NCBI RefSeq assembly: GCF_015291665.1
Contig: NZ_CP030048.1
Location: 6,448,001-6,512,000 of the forward strand
Direction of reading: 5' to 3'
DNA: 64,000 nt
DNA from: Bradyrhizobium sp. CCBAU 53338
Lineage (GTDB): Bacteria > Pseudomonadota > Alphaproteobacteria > Rhizobiales > Xanthobacteraceae
A program made the position numbers and the translations under genes. Under the pieces are notes generated by a model, which did no database searches, was not told the DNA's origin, and worked only from the letters and a program-made list of their open reading frames with translations. This document shows positions 18,338 to 26,522 of the stretch, one piece after another (position 1 is the first letter of the stretch; every line of letters begins with the position of its first letter).

Positions 18338-18799
18338 ATGAAGCCACGCATGAATTTCTACCAGGCAGCCCCCGACACGATGAAGGCGCTGATGGCGCTG
18401 GAAGAGCAGATCCAATCGACGGGTCTCGAGAAATCGCTGATCGAGCTGGTCAAGATCCGGGCCTCGCAGATCAACGGCTGCGCCTTCTGCATCAACATGC
18501 ACACCGAGGACGCCCGCAAGCGCGGCGAGACCGAGCAGCGCATCTACCTGCTCAACGCCTGGCGCGAGTCCCCGCTCTATACCGACCGCGAGCGTGCCGC
18601 GCTTGATTGGACCGAGTCGGTGACGCTGATCGCTGAGACGCACACGCCCGACGACGTCTATGAGCAGGTCCGTTCGCAGTTCTCCGACGCGGAGACGGTG
18701 AACCTGACCATGCTGATCGGCGCGATCAATGCCTGGAACAGGCTGGCGATCGCGTTCCGCGCGGTGCATCCTGTGAAGGTGAAGGCGTCGGTGGCGTAG
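18338..18799 (+). CDS. AhpD-like / carboxymuconolactone decarboxylase family protein
   Basis: A 153-residue member of the CMD/AhpD family. The redox motif C48-x-x-C51-x-x-x-H55 (CAFCINMH) matches alkylhydroperoxidase AhpD, whose cysteines reduce peroxides, rather than true carboxymuconolactone decarboxylases. GRSQ-type spacing and length fit the single-domain members. AAGGAGAACGACC precedes the ATG. It lies 27 bp after the EmrB-like gene and is probably co-transcribed, suggesting that the efflux operon also handles an oxidising or electrophilic toxicant. Confidence 0.93.
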   Translation: MKPRMNFYQAAPDTMKALMALEEQIQSTGLEKSLIELVKIRASQINGCAFCINMHTEDARKRGETEQRIYLLNAWRESPLYTDRERAALDWTESVTLIAETHTPDDVYEQVRSQFSDAETVNLTMLIGAINAWNRLAIAFRAVHPVKVKASVA

Positions 18800-18840
18800 G
18801 GGATGATGGAGACGAATGCGCCTCCACATATTCAACTGTC

Positions 18841-18862
18841 ATGCCCCGCGAAAGCGGGGCAT
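18841..18862. terminator. Stem-loop between convergent genes (possible terminator)
   Basis: ATGCCCCGC and GCGGGGCAT form a perfect 9-bp stem around a GAAA loop, 42 bp after the AhpD-like stop codon. There is no T-run, so it may instead be part of a dispersed palindromic repeat that ends both convergent transcripts. Confidence 0.5.
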
Positions 18863-18912
18863 CCAGTACGCCGCGGCCCGTCGATGGAAACACAACCGTG
18901 TCGGAGTACCGG

Positions 18913-18935
18913 ATCGTCCGGTCAAGCCGGACGAT
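18913..18935. repeat. Second palindromic stem-loop in the same intergenic gap
   Basis: ATCGTCCGG and CCGGACGAT form a perfect 9-bp stem with loop TCAAG. It resembles the palindromic units scattered elsewhere in the window and lies between the convergent AhpD-like and transaminase genes. Confidence 0.5.
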
Positions 18936-18992
18936 GACACCGAAGTGTGGGGATGCAATGCTGCGACACTCGCTCTTCGCTGAGCGTGCGGC

Positions 18993-19853
18993 TTAAACCG
19001 CCGTCGCCTTGGCGAACTCCACATAGATCTCACGCAGCCGCGTAGAAAGAGGACCGGGCTTGCCGTCGCCGATCGTCTTGCCGTCGATGGCGATCACCGG
19101 TTGCACGAACAGCGAGGCCGAGGTGGCGAACGCTTCCTTCGCAGCCAGTGCTTCCTCAACCGTGAAGGACCGCTCCTCGACGCGGAGCTGGCGCTCCTCG
19201 GCGAGCGCGACCACGGCCTTGCGGGTACAGCCCGGCAGGATCGCGTTCGAGTTCTTGCGGGTGACGATGACGTCGTCCTTGGTGAGGATGAACGCGGAGG
19301 ACGAGCCGCCTTCGGTGACGTAGCCGTCCTGCAGCATCCAGGCCTCGCCGGCGCCGGCTTCGGCAGCGGCCTGCTTCGCCAGCACCTGCGCCAGCAGCGC
19401 CACGCTCTTGATGTCACGGCGTTCCCAGCGGATGTCGGGCACCGTGATCACGTTGATGCCGGTCTTGGCCGAGGCGGCGTTGATGATGTCCTTCTCGGAG
19501 GTGAACATCACCAGGCTCGAGACGACATCACCCTTGGGGAAGGCGAAGTCGCGGCCCTTGTCGGCGCCGCGCGTGACCTGGAGATAGACGAGGCCGTTTG
19601 CGACCTTGTTGCGCGCGATCAGCTCTTTCTGGATCTCGGTGATGCGCTCGAGCGTCTCCGGAAGCTTCAGCTTGATCTCGCCGACCGAGCGCTCCAGCCG
19701 CGCCAGATGCGAGGCGTTGTCGACCAGCTTGCCGTCCAACACGGCCGAGACCTCGTAGATGCCGTCGGCGAACAGGAAGCCGCGATCGAGCACCGAGATT
19801 TTCGCGTCCGAGAGTGGGACGAATGAGCCATTGACGTAGGCGGTCGAGTCCAA
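18993..19853 (-). CDS. D-amino-acid transaminase (class IV PLP aminotransferase)
   Basis: A 286-residue class IV pyridoxal-phosphate aminotransferase, most like D-alanine:2-oxoglutarate transaminases that interconvert D-amino acids and 2-oxo acids. Marks are VPLSDAKISVLDRGFLFADGIYE (here in pieces VPLSDAKISV and LDRGFLFADG), the PLP-binding region with the Lys of DIKSVALLAQVLAKQ, and the TEGGSSSAFILT segment near residue 180. The TTG at 19853, with GGAG eight bases upstream, gives the usual family length. A longer in-frame extension would run into the palindromic repeat at 19926, so it is rejected. It may supply or recycle D-amino acids for peptidoglycan. Confidence 0.92.
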   Translation of the reverse strand: MDSTAYVNGSFVPLSDAKISVLDRGFLFADGIYEVSAVLDGKLVDNASHLARLERSVGEIKLKLPETLERITEIQKELIARNKVANGLVYLQVTRGADKGRDFAFPKGDVVSSLVMFTSEKDIINAASAKTGINVITVPDIRWERRDIKSVALLAQVLAKQAAAEAGAGEAWMLQDGYVTEGGSSSAFILTKDDVIVTRKNSNAILPGCTRKAVVALAEERQLRVEERSFTVEEALAAKEAFATSASLFVQPVIAIDGKTIGDGKPGPLSTRLREIYVEFAKATAV

Positions 19854-19925
19854 GGCGGGTCTCCTGGTCGGGAATGGGATTTGCGCGCTTATACGCCAGT
19901 TGAGGAAACGGATCACCCCTCTATT

Positions 19926-20026
19926 CGTCATTCCGGGGCGGCGCGTAGCGACGAGCCCGGAATCCATGACCACCAGCCGGGGTTATGGATTCCGGGCCTG
20001 CGCCTTCGGCGCATCCCGGAATGACG
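19926..20026. repeat. Dispersed nested-palindrome repeat (CGTCATTCCGGG class), copy 1
   Basis: A 101-bp element bounded by CGTCATTCCGGG and its complement CCCGGAATGACG. An inner pair, CCCGGAATCCAT and ATGGATTCCGGG, nests inside. A second copy with the same outer and inner arms lies at 28839-28945. It fills the gap between the transaminase start and the end of the ATPase gene. It behaves like a REP/MITE-like intergenic repeat; no coding potential is seen. Confidence 0.8.
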
Positions 20027-20033
20027 GCGGTGG

Positions 20034-20765
20034 TTAGTGGGACAGAATCTTCGACAAGAACTTCTGCGCGCGGTCGCTGCGGGGCTTGCCGAAGAAGTCG
20101 TCCTTCGGGGCGTCCTCGACGATCTCGCCGCGATCCATGAAGATCACGCGGTTGGCGACCTTGCGGGCAAAGCCCATTTCGTGGGTCACGACCATCATGG
20201 TCATGCCTTCGCGGGCGAGATCGACCATGACATCGAGCACTTCGCTGACCATTTCCGGATCGAGCGCCGAGGTCGGTTCGTCGAACAGCATCACGATCGG
20301 ATCCATCGCGAGCGCGCGCGCGATCGCGACGCGCTGCTGCTGGCCGCCCGAGAGTTGCGCCGGAAATTTCTGCGCCTGCTCCTTCAGGCCGACGCGCTCC
20401 AGCAGTTGCATGCCCTTCGTGACGGATTTGTCGTGCGACCGTCCCAGCACCTTCTGCTGGGCGAGGCAGAGATTGTCGATTATCTTCAGGTGCGGAAACA
20501 GTTCGAAGTGCTGGAACACCATGCCGACGCGCGAGCGCAGTTTCGGCAGATTGGTCTTGGGATCGTTGACCTTGGTGCCATCGACCGAAATGTCGCCGCT
20601 CTGGAACGGCTCCAGCGCGTTGACGCATTTGATCAGGGTCGACTTGCCCGAACCCGAGGGTCCGCAGACCACCACGACCTCTCCCTTGGTGACGCTGGTG
20701 GTGCAGTCGGTCAGCACCTGGAAAGTCGGGCTGTACCATTTGTTGACGTGGCTGATTTCGATCAT
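20034..20765 (-). CDS. gltL: Amino acid ABC transporter ATP-binding protein (GltL/AapP type)
   Basis: A 243-residue ATPase energising polar amino acid uptake. Walker [10 protein letters not shown] near residue 36, signature LSGGQQQR near residue 138, Walker [15 protein letters not shown], and a switch His in VVTHEMGFA are all present. The sequence is of the polar amino acid transporter (PAAT) ATPase type. It is the last gene of gltIJKL-type order, separated from the second permease gene by 190 bp containing a dispersed inverted repeat, so it may be less expressed or separately transcribed. Glutamate/aspartate specificity is inferred from the whole cluster. Confidence 0.93.
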   Translation of the reverse strand: MIEISHVNKWYSPTFQVLTDCTTSVTKGEVVVVCGPSGSGKSTLIKCVNALEPFQSGDISVDGTKVNDPKTNLPKLRSRVGMVFQHFELFPHLKIIDNLCLAQQKVLGRSHDKSVTKGMQLLERVGLKEQAQKFPAQLSGGQQQRVAIARALAMDPIVMLFDEPTSALDPEMVSEVLDVMVDLAREGMTMMVVTHEMGFARKVANRVIFMDRGEIVEDAPKDDFFGKPRSDRAQKFLSKILSH

Positions 20766-20794
20766 GTGTCTCTCAGGCCCTGCGGCAGACTCGG

Positions 20795-20917
20795 TTCACC
20801 TCTCCCAAGGGAGAGGTCGGCGCAAAGCGCCGGGTGAGGAGTTCAGGTCTATCGATGGAGCAAACCCCTCACCCGGATCGCTGACGCGATCCGATCTCTC
20901 CCTATGGGAGAGGTGAA
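20795..20917. repeat. Dispersed inverted repeat between gltK and gltL
   Basis: The 123-bp element begins TTCACCTCTCCC and ends in its near-complement GGGAGAGGTGAA. Inner palindromes are CTCTCCC-aa-GGGAGAG and GGCGcaaaGCGCC, with CCTCACCC matching GGGTGAGG. This class is unlike the CGTCATTCCGGG class. A degenerate relative may be the C/T-rich stretch at 50150-50180. It interrupts an otherwise tight transporter operon. Confidence 0.75.
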
Positions 20918-20955
20918 GGGGCACCGCACGTCGGGATATCAATTTCACATCACAC

Positions 20956-21648
20956 CTAGCGGATGATGGCGATGCGCGCCTGGAGGCGGCGGACACCGAA
21001 GGACGCGATACAGGAAATGGTGAAGTAGACGACGGCGGCAAACAGGTACATCTCGACCAGACGTCCGTCGCGTTGCGCGACCTTGCTGGCGGCACCGAGG
21101 AAGTCGGTGATCGACAGCACGTAGACCAGCGAGGTGTCCTGGAACAGCACGATGGTTTGCGTGATCAGCACCGGCAGCATGTTGCGGAACGCCTGCGGCA
21201 GCACGACGTATCGCATGGTCTGCGCATAGGTCAGGCCGAGCGCGCTGGCGGCGGCCGGCTGTCCGCGCGAGATCGACTGGATGCCGGCACGCATGATCTC
21301 GGAGAAATACGCCGCCTCGAACATGATGAAGGTGATCAGCGAAGAAGCGAACGCGCCGACGCTGATGGGACGCGAGGCGTCGGTCAGCCACTGTCCTATA
21401 TAGGGCACCAGGAAGTAGAACCAGAAGATCACCAGCACCAGCGGCAGCGACCGCATGAAGTCGACATAGAGGCCGGCGATGCGCCCGAGCGCCTTGTAGC
21501 CGGACAGCCGCATCAGGGCGATGGCCGTGCCGAAGACGAGGCCCCCGAGCGCTGCGAGGCCCGTCAGCGTCAGCGTGAACGTCATGCCCTCGTAGAACAG
21601 ATAGGGCAGCGCGCGGCGGATGACGTCGAAATCGAAATTGCCGAGCAT
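20956..21648 (-). CDS. gltK: Amino acid ABC transporter permease (GltK type)
   Basis: A 230-residue inner-membrane permease of the HisM/GltK family. About five hydrophobic segments are visible, and the cytoplasmic EAA-type loop ISRGQPAAASALGLTYAQTM with FVLPQAFRNMLP-like continuation near residues 130-160 contacts the ATPase. Its ATG is three bases after the stop of the gltJ-type gene, indicating translational coupling. It forms the membrane channel with GltJ. Specificity within the acidic or polar amino acids is not directly visible. Confidence 0.93.
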   Translation of the reverse strand: MLGNFDFDVIRRALPYLFYEGMTFTLTLTGLAALGGLVFGTAIALMRLSGYKALGRIAGLYVDFMRSLPLVLVIFWFYFLVPYIGQWLTDASRPISVGAFASSLITFIMFEAAYFSEIMRAGIQSISRGQPAAASALGLTYAQTMRYVVLPQAFRNMLPVLITQTIVLFQDTSLVYVLSITDFLGAASKVAQRDGRLVEMYLFAAVVYFTISCIASFGVRRLQARIAIIR

Positions 21649-21651
21649 TGT

Positions 21652-22383
21652 CTATTTCCCCGTGATGTAGCCGGGGATCGCGACGTAGCGCTCGAGATAG
21701 CGCATGGCAGTCACGACGACGGCGTTGACGAGGAGATAGAGGATGGTCGCGGCCGTGAAGGCCTCGAACACCTGGAACGAGAATTCCTGCATCGAGCGCG
21801 CCTCTCCGGTCAGCTCGATCAGGCCGATGGTGATGGCGACCGCGGTGTTCTTGATGGTGTTGAGGAACTCGGAGGTCAGCGGCGGCAGGATGATGCGGAA
21901 CGCCATCGGCAGCAGCACGTAACGATAACCCTGCACCGTGGTCAGGCCGAGCGCGGTGGCAGCCATCTTCTGCCCGCGCGGCAGCGAGGAGATGCCTGCC
22001 TGCAATTGCACCGCGACGCGCGCCGACATGAAGAAGCCGATGCCGATCGCCGCCGTCCAGAACGGCGCGTTCGGCAATTGCTTGAGCCACAGTCCGGCGG
22101 CCTTCGGCAGCAGCTCCGGCAGCACGAAGAACCACAGGAACAGCTGCACCAGCAGCGGCATGTTGCGGAAGAACTCGACCCAGCAGAAGCCGAACCAGGA
22201 GGCCGCCTTGGAGGGCAGCGTCCGCATCACGCCGACGATCGAGCCGAAGATCAGCGCGATGATCCAGGCGAGCACCGCCGTCTTCAGGGTCACCACCAGC
22301 CCCGACAACAGCAAGTCGAGATAGGTGCCGGTGCCCATCGGGTTCGGTTCGAAGAAAATTCCCCAGTTCCAATGGTAGTTCAC
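21652..22383 (-). CDS. gltJ: Amino acid ABC transporter permease (GltJ type)
   Basis: A 243-residue permease paired with GltK. The N-terminus NYHWNWGIFF and the following GTGTYLDLLLSG resemble GltJ of glutamate/aspartate transporters. The EAA loop SSLPRGQKMAATALGLTTVQ lies near residue 140. The GTG start at 22383 is preceded by GGGGGA. A TTG eight codons upstream would also be open but has a weaker site. The gene follows the binding-protein gene after a strong stem-loop at 22447-22483 and is coupled to gltK three bases downstream. Confidence 0.92.
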   Translation of the reverse strand: MNYHWNWGIFFEPNPMGTGTYLDLLLSGLVVTLKTAVLAWIIALIFGSIVGVMRTLPSKAASWFGFCWVEFFRNMPLLVQLFLWFFVLPELLPKAAGLWLKQLPNAPFWTAAIGIGFFMSARVAVQLQAGISSLPRGQKMAATALGLTTVQGYRYVLLPMAFRIILPPLTSEFLNTIKNTAVAITIGLIELTGEARSMQEFSFQVFEAFTAATILYLLVNAVVVTAMRYLERYVAIPGYITGK

Positions 22384-22446
22384 GTTTCCCCCGCGCGAAC
22401 GCGCCAATCAAGATTGGCTCGAAAGAAGTCCTGGGCGCTTATGCAA

Positions 22447-22483
22447 ATGTCCGGCCACTCTGGTGTCAAGAGTGACCGGACAT
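22447..22483 (-). promoter_or_regulatory. Intercistronic stem-loop between gltI and gltJ
   Basis: ATGTCCGGCCACTC and GAGTGACCGGACAT form a 14-bp stem with one mismatch and a 9-base loop. It sits 30 bp after the binding-protein stop. Such hairpins commonly protect the upstream message or partly stop transcription, giving an excess of binding protein over permease. No T-run follows. Confidence 0.65.
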
Positions 22484-22512
22484 GATCCCGATCCTGAGAT
22501 CGAGGTTATATC

Positions 22513-23424
22513 TTACTTATAGTCGTCCGGGATCGGCGAGTCCGAGGGTTTTGCGAACTCGTGCTTCAGCTGATCGGAGATCGGGGTGTTGAGGTTCAGA
22601 CCCTTCGGCGGGATCTTGGACATGAACCACTTGTCGTAGATCTTCTGGCCTTCGCCCGAGGTGTAGAGCGCGGCGGTTGCAGCGTCGACCACCTTCTTGA
22701 ACGGCGCGTCGTCCTTGCGGAGCATGATGCCGTAGGGCTCGGGCTTGGAGAACGCATCCTTGGAGATCACATAGTCGGACGGCGTCTTCGAGCCGGCGAC
22801 GAGGCTCGCGAGCAGGATGTCGTCCATCACGAAGGCGACAGCGCGGTCGGTCTCGACCATCAGGAAGGCTTCGGCGTGGTCCTTGGCCGGAATGATGTTG
22901 GCGCCGAGCTTCTTCTCGACGTTGGCTTCAGTGAGCTGCTTGATGTTCGTGGTGCCGGCGGTCGAGACCACCGTCTTGCCCTTGAGGTCGTCGATCGACT
23001 TCAGGCCGCTCGACTTCTTGAACACATAGCGGCTGGCGGTCAGGAAGTGGGTGTTGGTGAAGGCAACCTGCTTCTGACGCTCGGTATTGTTGGTGGTCGA
23101 GCCGCATTCGAGGTCGATGGTGCCGTTCGCCATCAGCGGGATGCGCGTGGCCGAGGTCACCGGGTTGAGCTTGACCTCGAGCTTGTCGAGCTTGAGCTCC
23201 TTCTTCACGGCGTCGACGATCTTGTAGCAGATGTCCATCGCGAACCCGACGGGCTTCTGGTTGTCGTCGAGATAGGAGAACGGGATCGAGGAGTCGCGGA
23301 AGCCCAGCGTGATGGCGCCGGTGTCCTTGATGTTCTTGAGCGTGCCGGTCAGTTCTTCGGCGCCCGCCTGGCTGACGGCGAAGGTCGCGGCGAGCGCGAG
23401 CCCGATGCTACGGAAATGTTTCAC
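22513..23424 (-). CDS. gltI: Amino acid ABC transporter substrate-binding protein (GltI type)
   Basis: A 303-residue periplasmic solute-binding protein of family 3. A signal peptide covers about residues 1-22 (hydrophobic IGLALAATFAV, cleavage after AGA). The ligand domain carries GFRDSSIPFSYLDD, GFAMDICYKIV and the ligand-contact region GSTTNNTERQKQVAFTNTHF, in pieces typical of glutamate/aspartate binding proteins. It starts with GTG behind AAAGGGG. It is the promoter-proximal gene of the importer on this strand. The ligand is inferred to be glutamate and/or aspartate. Confidence 0.93.
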   Translation of the reverse strand: MKHFRSIGLALAATFAVSQAGAEELTGTLKNIKDTGAITLGFRDSSIPFSYLDDNQKPVGFAMDICYKIVDAVKKELKLDKLEVKLNPVTSATRIPLMANGTIDLECGSTTNNTERQKQVAFTNTHFLTASRYVFKKSSGLKSIDDLKGKTVVSTAGTTNIKQLTEANVEKKLGANIIPAKDHAEAFLMVETDRAVAFVMDDILLASLVAGSKTPSDYVISKDAFSKPEPYGIMLRKDDAPFKKVVDAATAALYTSGEGQKIYDKWFMSKIPPKGLNLNTPISDQLKHEFAKPSDSPIPDDYK

Positions 23425-23525
23425 TTTTTTGTTCCCCTTTCAGGATGATGCGGCCGAATGCAAGCACAAATCGGGCCGGATTAGAATGTGACTTTCGGCT
23501 GGATGACGGATCAGGTTAACGGGGC

Positions 23526-24911
23526 TCAGGTCAGCGGCTTCTGCAATTCCCCGAGATCCCAGAACAGCCCGGCCATCACCGTCAAGGCCTCTTCAGTCAA
23601 TGGCAGCAGGATGTGCTCATTCGGCGCATGCTGGGAGCAGCCGGGATAGGAGTGCGGGACCCAGATCGTCGGCAGGCCCAGGACTTCCGAAAACACGTCG
23701 TTCGGCAGCGAGCCGCCGAAGTTCGGCAGCACCGCCGGCGCCTTGCCGGTGGTGTTTTGGACGGAATCCGCCGCCCATTTGATCCAGGGGCTGTCGAAAT
23801 CGGTACGCGATGCGGCAAAGCTCTGTGCCGCCCGCACCTCGACCATCGGAAACCCCTTTTCGACCAGGTGCGCCCTGACGGCATCGATCAGGCCATCGAC
23901 CTTGGTGCCGACCACGAAACGCAGTTGCAGCACGGCATTGGCGTGGCCGGGAATGGCATTGGCCGGCTTCTCGATGTTGCCCGACGACATCGCCAGAACT
24001 TCCAGCGTATTCCAGGCATAGAGCCGCTCGGCTGCGGACAGACCGTCTTCACCCCAATTCTCCGCAAGCGCGGGCTCATCCTCGGTCGGGACAACCTGCA
24101 CATCGGCCAGATAGCTGCGGATCTGGTTGGTGAGCCGCGGCGGCTTCAGGGCACCGAGCTGAAGCCGGCCATGGCCGTCGACCAGCGTCGATATCGCGTT
24201 GACCAGGATGGTCGCGGGGTTGGCGAGGACGCCACCCCAATTGCCGGAATGATGGCCGCCATCGCGCAGGTTCACGTCGAGGTGGATGCGAATGCCGCCG
24301 CGGCATCCCAAGAACAGGGTTGGCCGATCCGCCGACAGCCTCGGCCCATCGGAGGCCATGAACAGATCGGCCTTGAGCGCGTCGCGATTGAGGTCGCAGA
24401 CCTTGCCCAGATCGGGCGAGCCGATTTCCTCGCCCATCTCGACGATGAATTTCGCATTGAAGCCGAGCTTGCCGCCGCGAGCCTCGCGCACCGCGCGGAG
24501 CGCGGCCATGTTGATGCTGTGCTGGCCCTTGTTGTCGGCCGTCCCGCGGCCATAGAGGCGAACGCCTGCAGTCGTCGTGCGCCACGGATCGCGGCCATCG
24601 CGCCACTCGCCTTCCATGCCGTCGACGACGTCGCCATGGCCGTAGATCAGAACGGTCGGCGCGGACGCATTCTCGTGGTGCTCGGCAAACAGGAACGGCG
24701 ACTTGCCGCTCGGGGATTCGACGATACGGCTGGTGAAATCGAGCGCGGCGAAGGCCGGCACCATCTCCTGTTCCAGATAGGCGCGCAGTTCGGGGCCGCG
24801 TGATGGATTCTGGCTTTCGGTCTTGTAGGCGACGCGGCGGTCGAGTTCGGCGAGGAACGCACCGGATCTGAAGTCGTCCCGGGCGCGGGCGATGGCATCG
24901 GCTCTGGTCAT
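23526..24911 (-). CDS. M20-family metallopeptidase (dipeptidase/deacylase)
   Basis: A 461-residue M20 zinc peptidase. Expected metal ligands and acid/base residues are visible: YGHGDVVDG near residue 100, GRGTADNKG with the bridging Asp near 133, the catalytic MGEEIGS near 167, ASDGPRLS near 192 and a C-terminal YPGCSQHAPNEH His. The dimerisation domain lies between. Family members cleave dipeptides or N-acyl amino acids. The ATG at 24911 gives a normal family length; upstream in-frame sequence is low-quality and overlaps the divergent promoter. It neighbours the amino acid importer but is read from its own promoter. Confidence 0.93.
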   Translation of the reverse strand: MTRADAIARARDDFRSGAFLAELDRRVAYKTESQNPSRGPELRAYLEQEMVPAFAALDFTSRIVESPSGKSPFLFAEHHENASAPTVLIYGHGDVVDGMEGEWRDGRDPWRTTTAGVRLYGRGTADNKGQHSINMAALRAVREARGGKLGFNAKFIVEMGEEIGSPDLGKVCDLNRDALKADLFMASDGPRLSADRPTLFLGCRGGIRIHLDVNLRDGGHHSGNWGGVLANPATILVNAISTLVDGHGRLQLGALKPPRLTNQIRSYLADVQVVPTEDEPALAENWGEDGLSAAERLYAWNTLEVLAMSSGNIEKPANAIPGHANAVLQLRFVVGTKVDGLIDAVRAHLVEKGFPMVEVRAAQSFAASRTDFDSPWIKWAADSVQNTTGKAPAVLPNFGGSLPNDVFSEVLGLPTIWVPHSYPGCSQHAPNEHILLPLTEEALTVMAGLFWDLGELQKPLT

Positions 24912-25032
24912 TCGTATCGTCTTCAACTCGATGGACGAGGCAGCGTAGCGGACTACGCGGACGCTCGAAAGTGGCGGGGACTTGCGATTTCGTTCTTGCT
25001 CTCTCGAGCCTGGCTTGCAGGTCTTTCCATTC

Positions 25033-25053
25033 TTGGCCCTTGCCAAGGGCCAA
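25033..25053. promoter_or_regulatory. Perfect palindrome between M20 peptidase and flavin monooxygenase genes (operator candidate)
   Basis: TTGGCCCTTG and CAAGGGCCAA flank a single C, giving a 21-bp perfect dyad centred at 25043. It lies 122 bp before the peptidase start and 81 bp before the monooxygenase start, in a 222-bp divergent gap. No regulator gene is adjacent. Confidence 0.5.
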
Positions 25054-25133
25054 TTATATGCAAGAACTTCGCCAGGTTGGGGCGCACGTCTATCATTCGA
25101 AGAGCGCTCAGTACAGGGCGCCGGGGGACCAGC

Positions 25134-26513
25134 ATGGCCAAGCAGATCAGGCTCAACGCATTTGCGATGAATTGCGTCGCGCATCAATCACCGGGCCTGT
25201 GGACCCATCCGCGCGACCGCACCGCCGAGTATAACCGCCTGCCCTACTGGATCGATCTCGCCAGGACGCTGGAACGCGGCCGTTTCGACGGGCTGTTCCT
25301 CGCCGACGTGCTCGGCGTCTACGACGTCTATGGCAACAGCCCTGACGCAGCCTTGCGCAATGCAGCACAGACACCGTCGAACGAGCCGCTGCTGCTGCTG
25401 TCGGCGATGGCGGCGGTGACGAAGAACCTCGGCTTCGGCGTCACCAGCAATCTCTCGTTCGAGCCGCCCTACCCGTTCGCACGGCGGATGTCGACGCTCG
25501 ACCACCTCACCGAGGGACGGATCGGCTGGAACGTCGTCACCGGCTATCTCGACAGCGCCGCGCGCGGCGCCGGCAAGGACAGACAGACCGGTCACGACGA
25601 CCGCTACGACATCGCCGACGAATATATGGAGGTGGTCTACAAGCTCTGGGAAGGAAGCTGGGAGGACGACGCGGTGCTGCGCGACCGCAAGCGCGGCGTC
25701 TTCACCGACCCCAGCAAGGTTCACCGCATCAATCATGAGAGCGCGAACTACCGCATCAACAACACCATCCATCTCAGCGAGCCGTCGCCGCAGCGCACGC
25801 CCGTGCTGTATCAGGCCGGCACCTCTCCGCGCGGCCGGCAATTCGCCGCCAAACATGCCGAATGCGTCTTCATGTCGGGACCGTCGGCCAAGATCATTGC
25901 GCCGCGCGTCTCCGCAATCCGCCAGGAGGCCGCCGCGCTCGGCCGCAACCCGGCCGAGATCCTGATGTTCAACATGATGACGATCATCCTCGGCAACACG
26001 GAAGCCGAAGCGGCGGCGAAATATGCCGACTACCGCTCGCATATCAATCCGGAAGGCGCGCTCGCGCTGATGTCGGGATGGACCGGCATCGACTTCTCCG
26101 GCTACGAGCTCGACCAGCAGGTCCGTCACGTCCAGAACGATGCCGGTCGCAGCGCGCTCGACAACGTCACCCGCGGCGATCCCGATCGCATCTGGACCGT
26201 GCGCGATGTCATCGAGCATGTCGGCATCGGCGGCGCCGGCCCGGTCGTGGTCGGCACACCCGAAAGCGTCGCGGACAAGATCGAGGACTGGTTCGAGAAG
26301 ACCGACGTGGATGGTCTCAACGTCGCGTTTGCGATCTCGCCCGGCGATTTCGAGGATATCAGCGACATGCTGGTGCCGGAGCTGACCAAGCGTGGCCGCT
26401 ACAAACCGGAATACGCCAGGGGCACGCTGCGGGAAAAACTATTCGGCGACGGACGCGCGCGGCTCGATGCGCCACATCCCGCGGCCGGGTACCGGGTGGG
26501 GAAGACGGGGTAG
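25134..26513 (+). CDS. LLM-class flavin-dependent monooxygenase (NtaA/DszA family), second copy
   Basis: A 459-residue FMNH2-dependent monooxygenase of the NtaA/DszA family and a distant paralogue of the 4627 gene. Shared hallmarks are FLADVLGVYDVYG, LDHLTEGRIGWNVVTGYLDS, DDRYDIADEYMEVVYKLWEG and the PVLYQAGTSPRGRQFAAKHA segment. The ATG at 25134 follows GGGGGA by seven bases and gives the normal length. No reductase partner is adjacent. Members attack sulfur compounds, aminopolycarboxylates or nitro compounds. It is convergent with the ThDP-enzyme gene ten bases downstream. Confidence 0.92.
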   Translation: MAKQIRLNAFAMNCVAHQSPGLWTHPRDRTAEYNRLPYWIDLARTLERGRFDGLFLADVLGVYDVYGNSPDAALRNAAQTPSNEPLLLLSAMAAVTKNLGFGVTSNLSFEPPYPFARRMSTLDHLTEGRIGWNVVTGYLDSAARGAGKDRQTGHDDRYDIADEYMEVVYKLWEGSWEDDAVLRDRKRGVFTDPSKVHRINHESANYRINNTIHLSEPSPQRTPVLYQAGTSPRGRQFAAKHAECVFMSGPSAKIIAPRVSAIRQEAAALGRNPAEILMFNMMTIILGNTEAEAAAKYADYRSHINPEGALALMSGWTGIDFSGYELDQQVRHVQNDAGRSALDNVTRGDPDRIWTVRDVIEHVGIGGAGPVVVGTPESVADKIEDWFEKTDVDGLNVAFAISPGDFEDISDMLVPELTKRGRYKPEYARGTLREKLFGDGRARLDAPHPAAGYRVGKTG

Positions 26514-26522
26514 GCTCGCCGC

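Noticed and set aside
18800..18992. CRISPR-like repeats from the two adjacent stem-loops
   Set aside because: The two units differ in sequence, there is no regular spacer array and no cas gene in the window.
19854..19973. Longer N-terminus for the D-amino acid transaminase
   Set aside because: The extension is encoded by the dispersed palindromic repeat and has no homology features; the TTG at 19853 has a good ribosome site and gives the family's length.
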